Assembly (NCBI RefSeq): GCF_013409365.1
Contig: NZ_JACCBA010000001.1
Location: forward strand, 5,828,001-5,892,000
Length of the DNA stretch: 64,000 nt
Direction: 5' to 3'
Origin: Actinomadura luteofluorescens
GTDB lineage: Bacteria > Actinomycetota > Actinomycetes > Streptosporangiales > Streptosporangiaceae
The stretch's first letter is position 1, and each line of letters starts with the position of its first letter. The notes under the pieces are model-generated. The model was not told where the DNA came from. It did not search any database and was given only the letters and a program-made list of their open reading frames with translations. This document shows positions 1 to 11,288 of this stretch, in pieces. The position numbers and the translations under genes are program-made.

Positions 1-21
1 GCGTCCGGCATCGTCGGGGGC

Positions 22-687
22 ATGGGTGTTCTCGCTGAACTGATCGACCTGCTTCTTCCGCAGTGCTGCGCCGGGTGCGGGCATCGGCCCGGGCTGCTGT
101 GCGACGCGTGCGCACGTCCCTTGCGGGCGGATGCGCGCCCGGCAGGGCAGGCGCCCGCCGGGCTGCCCCCTCCGTGGACCGTGGCGGCCTATGAGGGGCC
201 GCTCCGCACGATCCTGGCCTCCTACAAGGAGCGCGGACGTGCGGCCCTCGCCGTCCCTCTGGGGGAGGCCCTGGCGACGTCCGTGTACGCGGCCCTCCCG
301 TCCGGCCCCGACCCGCCGATGGTGGTGTGGGTGCCGTCGGGGCGCGGCGCCGTGCGTCGACGCGGCCACGACCCTTTGCGGGGGGCGGTGCACGTCGCGG
401 TTCAGCGGCTTCGCGCGAGCGGTGTCCCCGTGACCTCGCTCGGCGCCCTTCGGCAACGGGGGCGGGTCGCCGACCAGGCCGGGCTCTCCGCCAGGGAACG
501 GGCCGCCAACCTGGCGGGGGCCATCGAGGTGCGCGCCGAGGTCGCCGGGCGCAGCGTCGTCCTGGTCGACGACGTGGTCACGACGGGCGCGTCCCTCGCC
601 GAGGCCGCGCGGGCCCTGCGGGCCGCCGGCGCTGACGTGGCCGGAGCGGCGACCATCGCGGCGACGCCCCGGCACCGGCTCTGGTGA
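22..687 (+). CDS. comF: ComF family protein (phosphoribosyltransferase-like)
   Basis: The 221-residue protein has a Cys-rich N-terminal zinc-ribbon pattern (C15, C16, C19, C27, C30) followed by a type I phosphoribosyltransferase fold. The PRPP-binding signature VVLVDDVVTTGAS lies at about residues 179-191. In competent bacteria ComF supports DNA uptake; in actinobacteria its substrate is unknown and it usually sits just downstream of mtrAB-lpqB and upstream of hpf, as it does here relative to hpf. The ATG at 22 precedes the cysteine cluster by 14 codons, the usual length, so the gene looks complete. The upstream genes lie outside the window. Confidence 0.9.
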   Translation: MGVLAELIDLLLPQCCAGCGHRPGLLCDACARPLRADARPAGQAPAGLPPPWTVAAYEGPLRTILASYKERGRAALAVPLGEALATSVYAALPSGPDPPMVVWVPSGRGAVRRRGHDPLRGAVHVAVQRLRASGVPVTSLGALRQRGRVADQAGLSARERAANLAGAIEVRAEVAGRSVVLVDDVVTTGASLAEAARALRAAGADVAGAATIAATPRHRLW

Positions 688-1340
688 CTCCGCGTAGTGA
701 AAGTTGTCGGACCTGTGTGGTGTAGGGGGACAGTGTGAAGTTAATCGAGTCACATTGGGACATGGGGCAGCAGAGATTTCGGAAACTCACCGGGGAGTCA
801 GTCCCATCTGACCTGGGCGGGCGTTGGGCCTGTGAGCGGCTTGCACACAAGGGTTTCGCGTCCGTGACGGGCCCTCGCGGGGGCGGCGGAAGACCCCGCT
901 GAGGCAGTCAACGATGACGGTCAGTGAGTTTTTCCTCGCCGCACCCCCCTGACATTCGTGGCGTAAGGGGTTAGCGTTCCTGACATGGCACCCGCCCGGG
1001 TCCGTGGTTGCGTTGGATCGCAGTGCCCGTCAGGGGCACGGCAGACGATCCGGCTAGCCGATGCCAGGCGCAGGCGAAACGGCCCACGTAAGGCGACTTC
1101 TCGTCGACCGATCACGGTGCGCCTTAGAGGTAAGTCCTGCCCCGTCGAGGGATCCGACATCCCCCGAACCGGGAGAAGGGCAGTAGTGGCGAGAGCGCCG
1201 CGAGCCCCTCAGCAGGCGGATGTGGGGACGAAGACCAGGTCGGCCGGGCGGGTGCGACCCACCGTCCTTTGGTACCCGTACGGGGCCGTCAGGGGCCCCG
1301 GAACGGGCAGGAAACGTAACCGGGAGAAGGGGGGTCCCAC
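688..1340 (+). promoter_or_regulatory. Long non-coding leader upstream of hpf with strong predicted stems
   Basis: This 650-base gap holds no convincing gene. It contains several inverted repeats in series: GGATCG (1015-1020) pairs with CGATCC (1046-1051) around an inner GTGCCC/GGGCAC hairpin (1023-1028/1034-1039); TAAGGCG (1089-1095) pairs with CGCCTTA (1120-1126); CTGCCC (1137-1142) pairs with GGGCAG (1178-1183). The hpf ribosome-binding site, a purine-rich run, lies at 1321-1334. I read this as a long structured 5' leader or a small RNA. I do not recognise a named riboswitch class in it. Confidence 0.4.
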
Positions 1341-2006
1341 GTGAACATCACCGTGAGGGGCCGGCACACCGACGTCAACGACAGGTTCCGTCGGCACGTC
1401 GACAACAAACTCGCCAAGATCGAGCGGCTCGACCAGAAGGTCATCCGCGTGGACGTGGAGGTCTCAGAGGAACGCAACCCGCGCCTTGCCGACCAGCGCG
1501 AGCGAGTGGAGCTCACGATCCGCTCCCGCGGCCCGGTGATCCGGGCCGAGGCCGCCGCCGACGACCGCTACGGAGCCCTCGACCTGGCGCTGGACAAGCT
1601 GGAGTCGCGGCTCCGCCGCGACTCGGAGCGGCGCAAGGGGCACGGCGCCAAGAACCACGGCGGCAAGGGCCGCGCCAAGCTCGCCACGATGGAGACGCTC
1701 CCCGAGGCACTCCCCGCCGTCGCGCCCGAGCCCGCCGAGCAGCCCGCACCGGCCGCGGAGGCCGAGCCCGTGGCGGTCTCGCCGGAAGAGAACCTCGTCC
1801 CCATCCCCATGGACGGCGACGGCCCCCTCGTCGTCCGCGAGAAGTTCCACCAGGCCGAGCCGATGGGCATCGAACAGGCCCTCTTCGAGATGGAGCTCGT
1901 CGGCCACGACTTCTTCCTGTACCGCGACAAGTCCACCGGGCACCCCTCGGTCGTCTACCGGAGGCGAGGCTGGGACTACGGAGTCATCAGGCTTGTCGAA
2001 GAGTGA
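1341..2006 (+). CDS. hpf: Ribosome hibernation-promoting factor, long form
   Basis: The 221-residue protein starts at GTG 1341 behind a GGGAGAAGGGGGG ribosome-binding site. Residues 1-100 form the S30AE/YfiA ribosome-binding domain (VDNKLAKIERLDQKV, then ELTIRSRGPVIRAEA). A linker rich in Ala, Glu and Pro follows at about 125-155. The C-terminal domain of about 60 residues (REKFHQAEPMGIEQALFEME, ending near RRRGWDYGVIRL) is the dimerisation module of long HPF. The family binds the 30S decoding region and joins ribosomes into inactive 100S dimers in stationary phase or stress. The long structured leader before it suggests post-transcriptional control, which is inference. Confidence 0.95.
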   Translation: MNITVRGRHTDVNDRFRRHVDNKLAKIERLDQKVIRVDVEVSEERNPRLADQRERVELTIRSRGPVIRAEAAADDRYGALDLALDKLESRLRRDSERRKGHGAKNHGGKGRAKLATMETLPEALPAVAPEPAEQPAPAAEAEPVAVSPEENLVPIPMDGDGPLVVREKFHQAEPMGIEQALFEMELVGHDFFLYRDKSTGHPSVVYRRRGWDYGVIRLVEE

Positions 2007-2266
2007 TGCGGTACTCGCGTCACGTCACCGCCCGAACCATGTCATGATCTGAAAAGGCGCACCAGCCGACCGCGACGCGGCGCGTCCCGGGAACCTCCCG
2101 GGGCGCGCGGCGGTTAACCGGGAGACACCCCGGTCCGAAATCCCCCGGGTTCGTCCCCGGACCCCGTAGGTTCCCAGGACGACCCGTAGGAGAACGACCC
2201 TCCGGCAGTTCCATATCGCTGAATAGTGAAGGGGGGAAGCGGCGTCTCCTCCACGCCGCGACTCTG

Positions 2267-3034
2267 GTGAGCGAGAAGCCCGAGACTCGCGACGCCGCGG
2301 CGGTACCCCGCCAGTCCGGCGCCGGCACCGCCCCCGCCGGCCGGGAGGCGAAGGCGCCGACCGGAGCGGCAGACCCCATCGGCGTGCTCATCGTCGACGA
2401 CCACGCGCTGTTCCGCCGCGGCCTGGAGATGGTCCTGCAGGGCGAGGACGACATCGAGGTCATCGGCGAGGGCGGCGACGGCCAGCAGGCCGTGGAGATG
2501 GCCGGCGACCTGCTGCCGGACGTCGTCCTCATGGACATCCGGATGCCGCGCCGCAGCGGCATCGAGGCCTGCACCGCGATCAAGGACGCCGCGCCCAGCG
2601 CGAAGATCGTCATGCTGACCATCAGCGACGAGGAGGAGGACCTCTTCGAGGCGATCAAGGCCGGCGCCAGCGGCTACCTGCTCAAGGAGATCTCGATCGA
2701 CGAGGTCCCGCAGGCCGTCCGCGCCGTCCACGGCGGCCAGTCGCTGATCAGCCCGTCGATGGCGTCCAAGCTCATCACCGAGTTCGCCTCGCTGGCCAAG
2801 CGCAGCGAGGAGCGCACCCAGCAGGTCCCCGCGCCCCGCCTCACCGAGCGCGAGATGGAGGTCCTGCGCCTCGTCGCCCGCGGCCTCGGCAACCGCGAGA
2901 TCGCGCGCGAGCTGTTCATCTCCGAGAACACGGTGAAGAACCACGTGCGCAACATCCTGGAGAAGCTCCAGCTCCACTCCCGGATGGAAGCCGTCGTCTA
3001 CGCCGTCCGCGAAAAACTCCTCGAGATCACCTGA
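2267..3034 (+). CDS. NarL/FixJ-family response regulator
   Basis: The 255-residue protein has a flexible N-terminal extension (1-37), a receiver domain with acidic pair D44/D45, phospho-acceptor D90 in [10 protein letters not shown] and conserved K140, and a LuxR-type helix-turn-helix at about 190-250 ([20 protein letters not shown], then [17 protein letters not shown]). It is a cytoplasmic DNA-binding regulator normally phosphorylated by a sensor kinase, but no kinase gene is adjacent. The proposed GTG start gives an unusually long N-terminal tail, and the best purine-rich ribosome-binding run (2230-2239) is rather far upstream, so the start is uncertain. A regulator of this type commonly follows hpf in actinobacteria. 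Confidence 0.88.
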   Translation: MSEKPETRDAAAVPRQSGAGTAPAGREAKAPTGAADPIGVLIVDDHALFRRGLEMVLQGEDDIEVIGEGGDGQQAVEMAGDLLPDVVLMDIRMPRRSGIEACTAIKDAAPSAKIVMLTISDEEEDLFEAIKAGASGYLLKEISIDEVPQAVRAVHGGQSLISPSMASKLITEFASLAKRSEERTQQVPAPRLTEREMEVLRLVARGLGNREIARELFISENTVKNHVRNILEKLQLHSRMEAVVYAVREKLLEIT

Positions 3035-3088
3035 GCCAGGGCAACCGGCAATCCGGTTTTGTCGGTGTTGTGTCGTAGCATCGCCGAC

Positions 3089-4492
3089 GTGGTGGAACTC
3101 AGCGCGGACGAGGCACGGCGGATCCAGTTGCGCGCCCAGGGATTCCTGGGGGCGCGCCCCAAGGGGGGCGTGCCGGCGATGCTGGAACGGCTCGGCGCCG
3201 TCCAGCTCGACACGATCTCGGTCCTGGCCCGGTCCCACGAGCTGGTGCCCTACGCCCGCCTCGGCGCGGTCGGTCGCGACAGGATCGAGGCCGCCTACTG
3301 GGGCGCGCCCCGCGCCGCCAAGTCCGGAACGCGCCGCTCCGCAAAGCCCGCGCCGACCCCCGGGCCGACCGATGACCGCCCAGCCGCCAACGGTCCGGCC
3401 GCCAACGGTCCGGCCGCCAACGGGCCGGGGCCTGGCGATACCGCTTTCGGTCGGGCTCCTGGCGGTTCGGTTTCTGGTGGCTTGAGCGCGGGGGGCTCGG
3501 GGGGCGCTGGGGCGCTCTCGGGCGGTTCGCGTGCGGGTGGGACGTTCGAGTACTGGGCGCATGCCGCGTCCATCCTGCCGATGGCCGACTGGCCGCTGTT
3601 CGCGTTTAGGCGCCGTGCCTACGTGCGTCGCGGCTGGCGGTGGCACAAGGTGCCCGAGGGCGTCTGCGACGAGATCCGCGCACGGCTGGGCGCGGACGGC
3701 CCCCTCACCACCAAGGAGCTCGGCGGCGCCAAGGCGAGCGCCGACTGGTGGGACTGGAGCGACCACAAGATCGGCATCGAGTGGCTGCTGGACATCGGCG
3801 AGGTCGTCTGCGTCGAACGGATCGGCTGGCGCCGCGTGTACGACCTCGCCGAACGCGCCGTCCCTGGAGACCTTCTCGCGCTGGACCTCGACGACGACGC
3901 CTGCCTCACCGCCCTCGTCGCCCGCGCGGGGCGGGCCCTCGGCGTGGCCACCCGCGGCGACCTCGCCGACTACTACCGGATCAAGCAGGACCAGGTCGAC
4001 CGCGTGATCGAGGCGACCGGGCTCGTGCCCGTCGAGGTCGCCGGATGGACCCAGCGGGCCTGGGCCGACCCCGGCGCGCTGGAGTCGACGCCCAAGGGCA
4101 GGCACGCCACCGTGCTGCTCTCGCCCTTCGACTCCCTCGTCTGGGACCGCGCCCGCGCCTCGCGCGTGTTCGGCTTCGACCACCGCCTGGAGGCGTACGT
4201 CCCGAAGGACAAGCGCGTCCACGGCTACTTCGCGATGCCGCTCCTGGCCGGCGGGCGCCTAATCGGACGCGTCGACCCCGCGCGGGAGGGCCGCACGCTC
4301 ATCGCCCGCCAGGTGTCCATGGAGCCGTGGGCGACCCGCACCGCCGCCCGCACGGAATCGTCGGCGACGGCCCTCGCCACCGCCCTGTGGCGCGCCGCGG
4401 AGTGGGTGGGTTGCGACGATGTCCGCGTAGAGCGCACCACCCTGCCCGCCGACCTGCTCAAAACCGCCCTCACCACCACGGCCCCCGCCTGA
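3089..4492 (+). CDS. Winged-helix DNA glycosylase of the AlkX/YcaQ (HTH_42) family
   Basis: The protein matches the winged-helix DNA-binding/HTH_42 family that includes interstrand-crosslink glycosylases. The family's catalytic segment is visible as AVQLDTISVLARSHELVPYARL. Its Q-L-D triplet matches the QxD of the YcaQ/AlkX branch rather than the QxQ of AlkZ, so a role in unhooking or excising alkylated bases is expected. GTG 3089 or 3092 gives the usual VELSADEARR N-terminus; a TTG at 3059 would add ten residues with no recognisable ribosome site. The protein is unusual in carrying about 75 low-complexity residues (Pro/Ala/Gly-rich, with a triple PAANG repeat, DNA 3330-3540) between the catalytic segment and the FEYWAHAASILP motif. 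A 16-bp tandem array begins at its stop codon. Confidence 0.85.
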   Translation: MVELSADEARRIQLRAQGFLGARPKGGVPAMLERLGAVQLDTISVLARSHELVPYARLGAVGRDRIEAAYWGAPRAAKSGTRRSAKPAPTPGPTDDRPAANGPAANGPAANGPGPGDTAFGRAPGGSVSGGLSAGGSGGAGALSGGSRAGGTFEYWAHAASILPMADWPLFAFRRRAYVRRGWRWHKVPEGVCDEIRARLGADGPLTTKELGGAKASADWWDWSDHKIGIEWLLDIGEVVCVERIGWRRVYDLAERAVPGDLLALDLDDDACLTALVARAGRALGVATRGDLADYYRIKQDQVDRVIEATGLVPVEVAGWTQRAWADPGALESTPKGRHATVLLSPFDSLVWDRARASRVFGFDHRLEAYVPKDKRVHGYFAMPLLAGGRLIGRVDPAREGRTLIARQVSMEPWATRTAARTESSATALATALWRAAEWVGCDDVRVERTTLPADLLKTALTTTAPA

Positions 4493-4707
4493 GACCCGGC
4501 CGGTCTGGGGTCCGGCCCGTCTGCAATCCGGCCCTTCTAACGTCCGGTCCGTTTGAGGTCCGGCCGGTCTGGGGCCGGTCCGTCTGAGGTCTGGCCTGTT
4601 TGAGGTCCAGCCCCTCTGACGTTCCGGTCCGTTGGAGGTCCAGCCCGCCGGAGGCCCGGTCTCTTCGACGTCCGGCCTGTCCGGCGTCTCGCCTGTCTGG
4701 CGGTCGG
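4484..4707 (+). repeat. Degenerate 16-bp tandem array overlapping the stop codon of the AlkX-like gene
   Basis: About 14 units of 16 bp (one of 15, one of 17) run head to tail. The consensus is close to CCCGTCTGAGGTCCGG. Unit 1 (4484-4499) contains the gene's own TGA, and later units at about 4548, 4579, 4595 and 4611 keep TGA at the same place, while others have TGG, TGC or TAA. The array decays towards the right. It lies in the gap between convergent genes. No CRISPR-like spacers are present: the units abut directly. Confidence 0.85.
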
Positions 4708-4809
4708 TGGGGTCGGGGCCTGGCTTTGAGGCGAGGCGGGGGGTGGAGTTGCCAAAAGTAGGGAGCCCCCGGGGGGCGGGGGCTGGTGCTGGGGTGGCCG
4801 TGGGGGCGG

Positions 4810-5148
4810 TCAGCCGTGGGGGGCCTGTTGGGTGTCGGTGGCCACGGGGACGTCCAGGACCTCGCCGGCGTCGCCGCCGCGCCGCTTGTCGGAGTGGGAT
4901 CCGAACAGCGAGTAGTCGACGATCTCGGGGATGACGCGGGGCGCGTCCACGACGACGTCGGAGAACAGGTGGACGGCCCAGCTGACGAGCATGCCGAGCA
5001 CGACGATGCCCGCGCCGACCCAGAACATGATCCACATGGGGCCCAGGCAGAGCCCGACGCCGCCGACCACGAAACCGATGAAGATGACGGTGACGGCGAT
5101 CCACGAACTCGGCCGGCCGGCGTGCGAACCGTGCGACTCTTCAGACAT
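4810..5148 (-). CDS. Small two-helix membrane protein, HGxxPAAW-like
   Basis: The 112-residue protein opens with a His-rich stretch followed by HAGRPSSWIAVTVIFIGFVV, which resembles the HGxxPAAW family of small actinobacterial membrane proteins. Two hydrophobic segments follow (about residues 16-34 and 40-62), with a charged cytoplasmic tail ending near residue 112. Function is unknown; the family has no assigned activity. It starts at ATG 5148 and is divergent from secA, with about 180 bases between the starts that must hold both promoters. I recognise the family from the N-terminal motif only. Confidence 0.7.
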   Translation of the reverse strand: MSEESHGSHAGRPSSWIAVTVIFIGFVVGGVGLCLGPMWIMFWVGAGIVVLGMLVSWAVHLFSDVVVDAPRVIPEIVDYSLFGSHSDKRRGGDAGEVLDVPVATDTQQAPHG

Positions 5149-5330
5149 AGCGGCTCCCTCCTGAGGTGTGAGACATCTTCTCCGGGACCCTGACAGTCAA
5201 ACGGGGCGCTCTGTGGATTGCGCTCCGGAGTGACCTAGACCATTCTGGGTCTCGCCTACGATGGGCATCGTACGTGTGGTGTGCGCGCCGCCTGGAGCGG
5301 TGACCCACGATCTGCAAGGAGCCTTCGAGA

Positions 5331-8198
<2,868 letters not shown>

Positions 8199-8230
8199 GG
8201 CGCCTGGAAGCACGCACGGAACGCGCTGAA

Positions 8231-8258
8231 GCGGCCTCCCGACGCCTCGGGAGGCCGC
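8231..8258 (+). terminator. Hairpin terminator after secA
   Basis: GCGGCCTCCC (8231-8240) pairs perfectly with GGGAGGCCGC (8249-8258) across an 8-base loop, 32 bases after the secA stop. There is no clear U-run after it, as is usual in high-GC actinobacteria. It also faces the convergent Rv3235-like gene and may serve both. Confidence 0.7.
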
Positions 8259-8261
8259 TTC

Positions 8262-8394
8262 CGCATGTCAGGGCCGTCTCCGCCTGCCGGGCCCGCTCTC
8301 GCGCGCCAGGGCCCGTTCCCGCGCATCCGGCCCGCTCTCGCGCATCCGGCCCGCTCTCGCGCGCCAGGGCCCGTTCCCGCGTGTCAGGGCGCGG
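8262..8394 (+). repeat. Degenerate 19-bp tandem array between secA and the convergent Rv3235-like gene
   Basis: Six to seven units of about 19-21 bp are present, with consensus CGCATCCGGCCCGCTCTCG alternating with CGCGCCAGGGCCCGTTCCC. The right-hand unit includes the stop codon of the convergent gene (TCA at 8384-8386 on the plus strand). The left-most unit also preserves that TCA in the same context, so the array looks like repeated copying of that gene's 3' end. Confidence 0.8.
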
Positions 8395-8854
8395 TCGTCT
8401 CCAGGGCCGTGCAGCGCCACCGTCCCCGCGCGTGTTCCAGCCGCAGGGCCAGCGCGTGGACGCGTCCCGCCATGACCACCAGGGCGACCGCCTCGGCGAC
8501 CGCGGGCGCCGGCCGCTGCGAGCGCGTCGACAGCACCTTCGGCGGGACGACCCGCCCGCCGCGCGCCCTCCGGCCGAGCTGCGCGGCGATCTCCCTGCAC
8601 ACGGCCGGGACGGCGACGAGCGACAGCTGGTGCGCGGGCCGCGCCCCGGCCAGCACCTCCACGGCGAGCCGCACGGCCGCCTCCGCGACGGCCTGGACCT
8701 CCGCGTCCTCCCCGGCCGCCGGACGGACGAGCCGCAGCCCCGGCCCTCGTGGGGCGGGCCCCGCGGCGGGCCGCAGCGCAAGCGCTCCGTTCACGGGAGG
8801 CGCCGGGCGGTACTGAACGAATCGAACTGCCCCGGTTCTGGCCGGCTGCACCAT
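8384..8854 (-). CDS. Rv3235 family protein
   Basis: The 156-residue protein resembles the small Rv3235 family found near secA1 in actinobacteria; its function is unknown. The C-terminal half is a compact alpha/beta domain (QAVAEAAVRLAVEVLAGARP, then RPAHQLSLVAVPAVCREI, ending RVHALALRLEHARGRWRC). I chose ATG 8854 because AGGAGG lies seven bases upstream; longer in-frame starts lack a ribosome site and add an implausible Arg-rich tail. It has no signal peptide and is probably cytoplasmic. Its stop codon is embedded in the 19-bp tandem array. Confidence 0.8.
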   Translation of the reverse strand: MVQPARTGAVRFVQYRPAPPVNGALALRPAAGPAPRGPGLRLVRPAAGEDAEVQAVAEAAVRLAVEVLAGARPAHQLSLVAVPAVCREIAAQLGRRARGGRVVPPKVLSTRSQRPAPAVAEAVALVVMAGRVHALALRLEHARGRWRCTALETTAP

Positions 8855-9029
8855 GAAACCTCCTGAATCGCTTTTTGAAACAGGAGTCACGAAGCTTGTG
8901 AAAAATACGTCCCTGACCGCATACGGCCGCTCCCGTAACGGGAATGGGAAAGGCGGCGGGACGCGAAGCGCGTCCCGCCGCCTTCGGGAGCGAGTCACGG
9001 GGTGCGGGGCCCGGGACTCACGGGTGGGC

Positions 9030-10397
9030 TCAGCCGGCCGCGGAGTCCTGCGGTTCGGCGGTGCCCTTGCGGTTCCTCTTCTTCTTGCCGCCCGCGAGTT
9101 CGGGGTCGGCGCCCGCGTCGACGGCCGTCGACTCCTCGTCCTCGGGTTCGCGGCCCGGGGTCGCGAAGTTGAACTTCGTGATCAGGAACTTGAAGATGAA
9201 GTAGTACAGGAAGAAGTACAGGACGCCCATGCCGAGGATGAGCCACAGTCCCTTGGTGTTGTCCTTCGAGGCGTTCAGCAGCAGGTCGATGCCGCCCGCG
9301 GAGAAGCCGAAGCCGAGCTGGGCGCCGGCCGCCTCCAGGACCGCCATCGAGATGCCGGTGAGGACGACGTGCACCCCGTACAGGACGGGCGCGACGAACA
9401 TGAACGCGAACTCGATCGGCTCGGTGACGCCGGTGACGAACGCGGTGAGCGCGGCGGAGATCATGATGCCGCCGACCGCGGGACGGCGGTGCGGGGGAGC
9501 GGCGCGCCAGATGGCGAGCGCCGCGCCGGGCAGGCCGAACATCAGGACGGGGAAGAACCCGGCGAGGAAGCCACCCGCGTGCGGGTCGCCGGCCAGGTAC
9601 CGGTTGATCTCGCCGTGCACGGTGCCGTCGGGGCCGTTGTAGGAGCCGAACACGAACCAGATCAGCGAGTTCGGGATGTGGTGCAGGCCGAACGGCAGCA
9701 GCAGGCGGTTGATGACGCCGTAGATGCCGGCGCCGGCCGCGCCCGCGCCGGTGATCCAGTTGCCGAAGTCGGTCAGCCAGCTGCCGAACACCGGCCAGAT
9801 GAAGCCGATCAGGACGCCGAGCACCAGGGCGGCGAGCGCCGTGATGATCGGGACGAACCGCCGGCCGCCGAAGAACGCCAGGTAGGTGGGCAGCTTCACC
9901 CGGTAGAAGCGCTGGTAGAGCAGCGCGGCGACGACGCCGATGAGGATGCCGCCGAGGACGTCGGTGGGGTTCTTGGCCCCGAAGTCGATGACCTCCTTGG
10001 GCGCCCCGTCCACCACCTTGGTGATCAGCACGTTGCCCTTGAGCTCGTCGCTGTGCGAGAACATGATCTTGGAGACCTGGTCGAACACCAGGTACCCGAC
10101 CACGGCGGCGAGCGCGGTGGAGCCGTCGGACTTGCGGGCGAACCCGATCGCCACGCCGACCGCGAACAGCAGCGGCAGGTAGCTGAACAGGGCCTGGCCG
10201 GCGCCGCCGACGACCTCGGCGACGCGGTTCCAGCCGAGGCCGTCCTCACCGAGCATGTCGGGCTGGCCGAACCGGAGCAGCAGAGCGGCGGCGGGCAGCA
10301 CGGCGATCGGCAGCATGAGGCTGCGGCCGATCCGCTGCAGCACCGCGAGGGCGCTCGACCCGCGCCGCGGCGCGGAGTCCACTGTTGTCGCAGTCAT
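9030..10397 (-). CDS. PTS transporter subunit EIIC, N-acetylglucosamine type
   Basis: The 455-residue integral membrane permease belongs to the glucose/GlcNAc superfamily. The N-terminus (ALAVLQRIGRSLMLPIAVLP) is typical, followed by about ten hydrophobic segments, FGLHHIPNSLIWFVFGSYNG in the substrate region and GVTEPIEFAFMFVAPVLYG, the conserved GITEPIEF signature. It lacks fused EIIA and EIIB domains; separate genes for both lie in the divergent operon. A Lys/Arg/Glu-rich tail follows the last helix. ATG 10397 has a GAGGAGGAAC ribosome site. It is co-transcribed with the DasR-like regulator upstream (23 bases apart) and probably takes up and phosphorylates GlcNAc. Confidence 0.93.
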   Translation of the reverse strand: MTATTVDSAPRRGSSALAVLQRIGRSLMLPIAVLPAAALLLRFGQPDMLGEDGLGWNRVAEVVGGAGQALFSYLPLLFAVGVAIGFARKSDGSTALAAVVGYLVFDQVSKIMFSHSDELKGNVLITKVVDGAPKEVIDFGAKNPTDVLGGILIGVVAALLYQRFYRVKLPTYLAFFGGRRFVPIITALAALVLGVLIGFIWPVFGSWLTDFGNWITGAGAAGAGIYGVINRLLLPFGLHHIPNSLIWFVFGSYNGPDGTVHGEINRYLAGDPHAGGFLAGFFPVLMFGLPGAALAIWRAAPPHRRPAVGGIMISAALTAFVTGVTEPIEFAFMFVAPVLYGVHVVLTGISMAVLEAAGAQLGFGFSAGGIDLLLNASKDNTKGLWLILGMGVLYFFLYYFIFKFLITKFNFATPGREPEDEESTAVDAGADPELAGGKKKRNRKGTAEPQDSAAG

Positions 10398-10420
10398 CGC
10401 GAGGTTCCTCCTCAGGGGTT

Positions 10421-11161
10421 TCAGGAGTGCGGCGGGGGATTTCCGAGGGCCGTGTGGATCTGGTACCGGTCCGCCCTGTAGGTCGACACGCCCAGCTCGG
10501 CGCACACTCCTCCGGTGTAGGAGCGCCTTTGCAGGAGCAGCACGGCACTGCCCCGGGCGATCTGCAGGTGCCTGGCGTCGGCGGCGTCGGCCAGGCTGGC
10601 GTCGATGGTCTGGTCGCCCGCGTCGAAGACGAGCCCGTAGACCGCTTCGAGGACGCCGTACAGGGAGCGGTCGGCCAGCCTGCGATCGAGCAGGTCAGGC
10701 GCGAGCGAAGCCAGGATATGCGCGCGTTCGAGTGCCATGGGCTCGCCGTCGGCGGTGCGCAGCCGCTCGATGACGTGGATCTGCGTGCCCGGCTCGACGT
10801 CGAAGATGCGGGCGAGGCGCGCGTCCGCCGGGACCGTGCGCCGGTCCAGGTCGACGGCGCCGGGCCGCAGCCCGCGGGCCAGCATGTCCTCGGTGAACGA
10901 GACGAGCCGCAGCGGCATCTCGATCTTGGGCCGGGCGACGAAGGTGCCCTTGCCGGGGACGCGGTAGAGCCGCCCCTCGGACACCAGCTGGTCGACGCCC
11001 TGCCGGACGGTCATGCGGGACAGCCGGTACCGGACGCACAGCTCGCGCTCCGAGGGGATCGGGGCGTCGACGGGCAGCTCCGCGCTCTCGATGAGGTCGA
11101 GCAGGATGGCGCGGAGCTGGAAGTACTTCGGTACCGGACTGTGCGGGTCGATGGTCGTCAC
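10421..11161 (-). CDS. GntR/HutC-family regulator, DasR-like
   Basis: The 246-residue protein has a winged helix-turn-helix at about residues 10-75 (PIPSERELCVRYRLSRMTVR) and a UTRA ligand-binding domain at about 95-235. The family member DasR represses PTS, nag and chitin genes and is released by GlcN-6-P or GlcNAc-6-P. Placement between two TGGTCTAG-type operators and the EIIC gene supports a DasR function and autoregulation. The ORF begins at 11161 in the gap shared with nagA. The binding specificity is inferred from operator sequence and family. Confidence 0.9.
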   Translation of the reverse strand: MTTIDPHSPVPKYFQLRAILLDLIESAELPVDAPIPSERELCVRYRLSRMTVRQGVDQLVSEGRLYRVPGKGTFVARPKIEMPLRLVSFTEDMLARGLRPGAVDLDRRTVPADARLARIFDVEPGTQIHVIERLRTADGEPMALERAHILASLAPDLLDRRLADRSLYGVLEAVYGLVFDAGDQTIDASLADAADARHLQIARGSAVLLLQRRSYTGGVCAELGVSTYRADRYQIHTALGNPPPHS

Positions 11162-11262
11162 GGGGGTGTCCTCGATGGCCGGTGGCCGGATCGATGGGAT
11201 TCGCCGGGTTTCGACGGATGGGTGGGCTAGTCGGTTTTTCGACGGTATTCGATTTGGTTCGT

Positions 11263-11288
11263 ACTGGTCTAGGCCGGACTAGACCACA
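11263..11288. promoter_or_regulatory. Composite dre-type operator (regulator/EIIC side)
   Basis: ACTGGTCTAG and CTAGACCA face each other around GCCGGA about 100 bases upstream of the DasR-like gene. Each half contains the TGGTCTAG core of the DasR-responsive element (consensus TGGTCTAGACCA). The spacing is longer than a single dre, so this is either two overlapping half-occupied dre sites or a lineage-specific variant. No gene was identified in the rest of the 11162-11614 gap. Confidence 0.75.

Noticed and set aside
735..902. Possible 55-codon gene (GTG 735) with AGGGGG upstream
   Set aside because: Third-position GC is mixed and the sequence resembles no family; insufficient to call a gene.
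1013..1183. Known riboswitch (c-di-AMP/ydaO, cobalamin or SAM class)
   Set aside because: The stems are strong but the conserved core sequences of those classes are not visible.
4484..4707. CRISPR array
   Set aside because: Units abut directly without unique spacers and diverge from each other; no cas genes are present.
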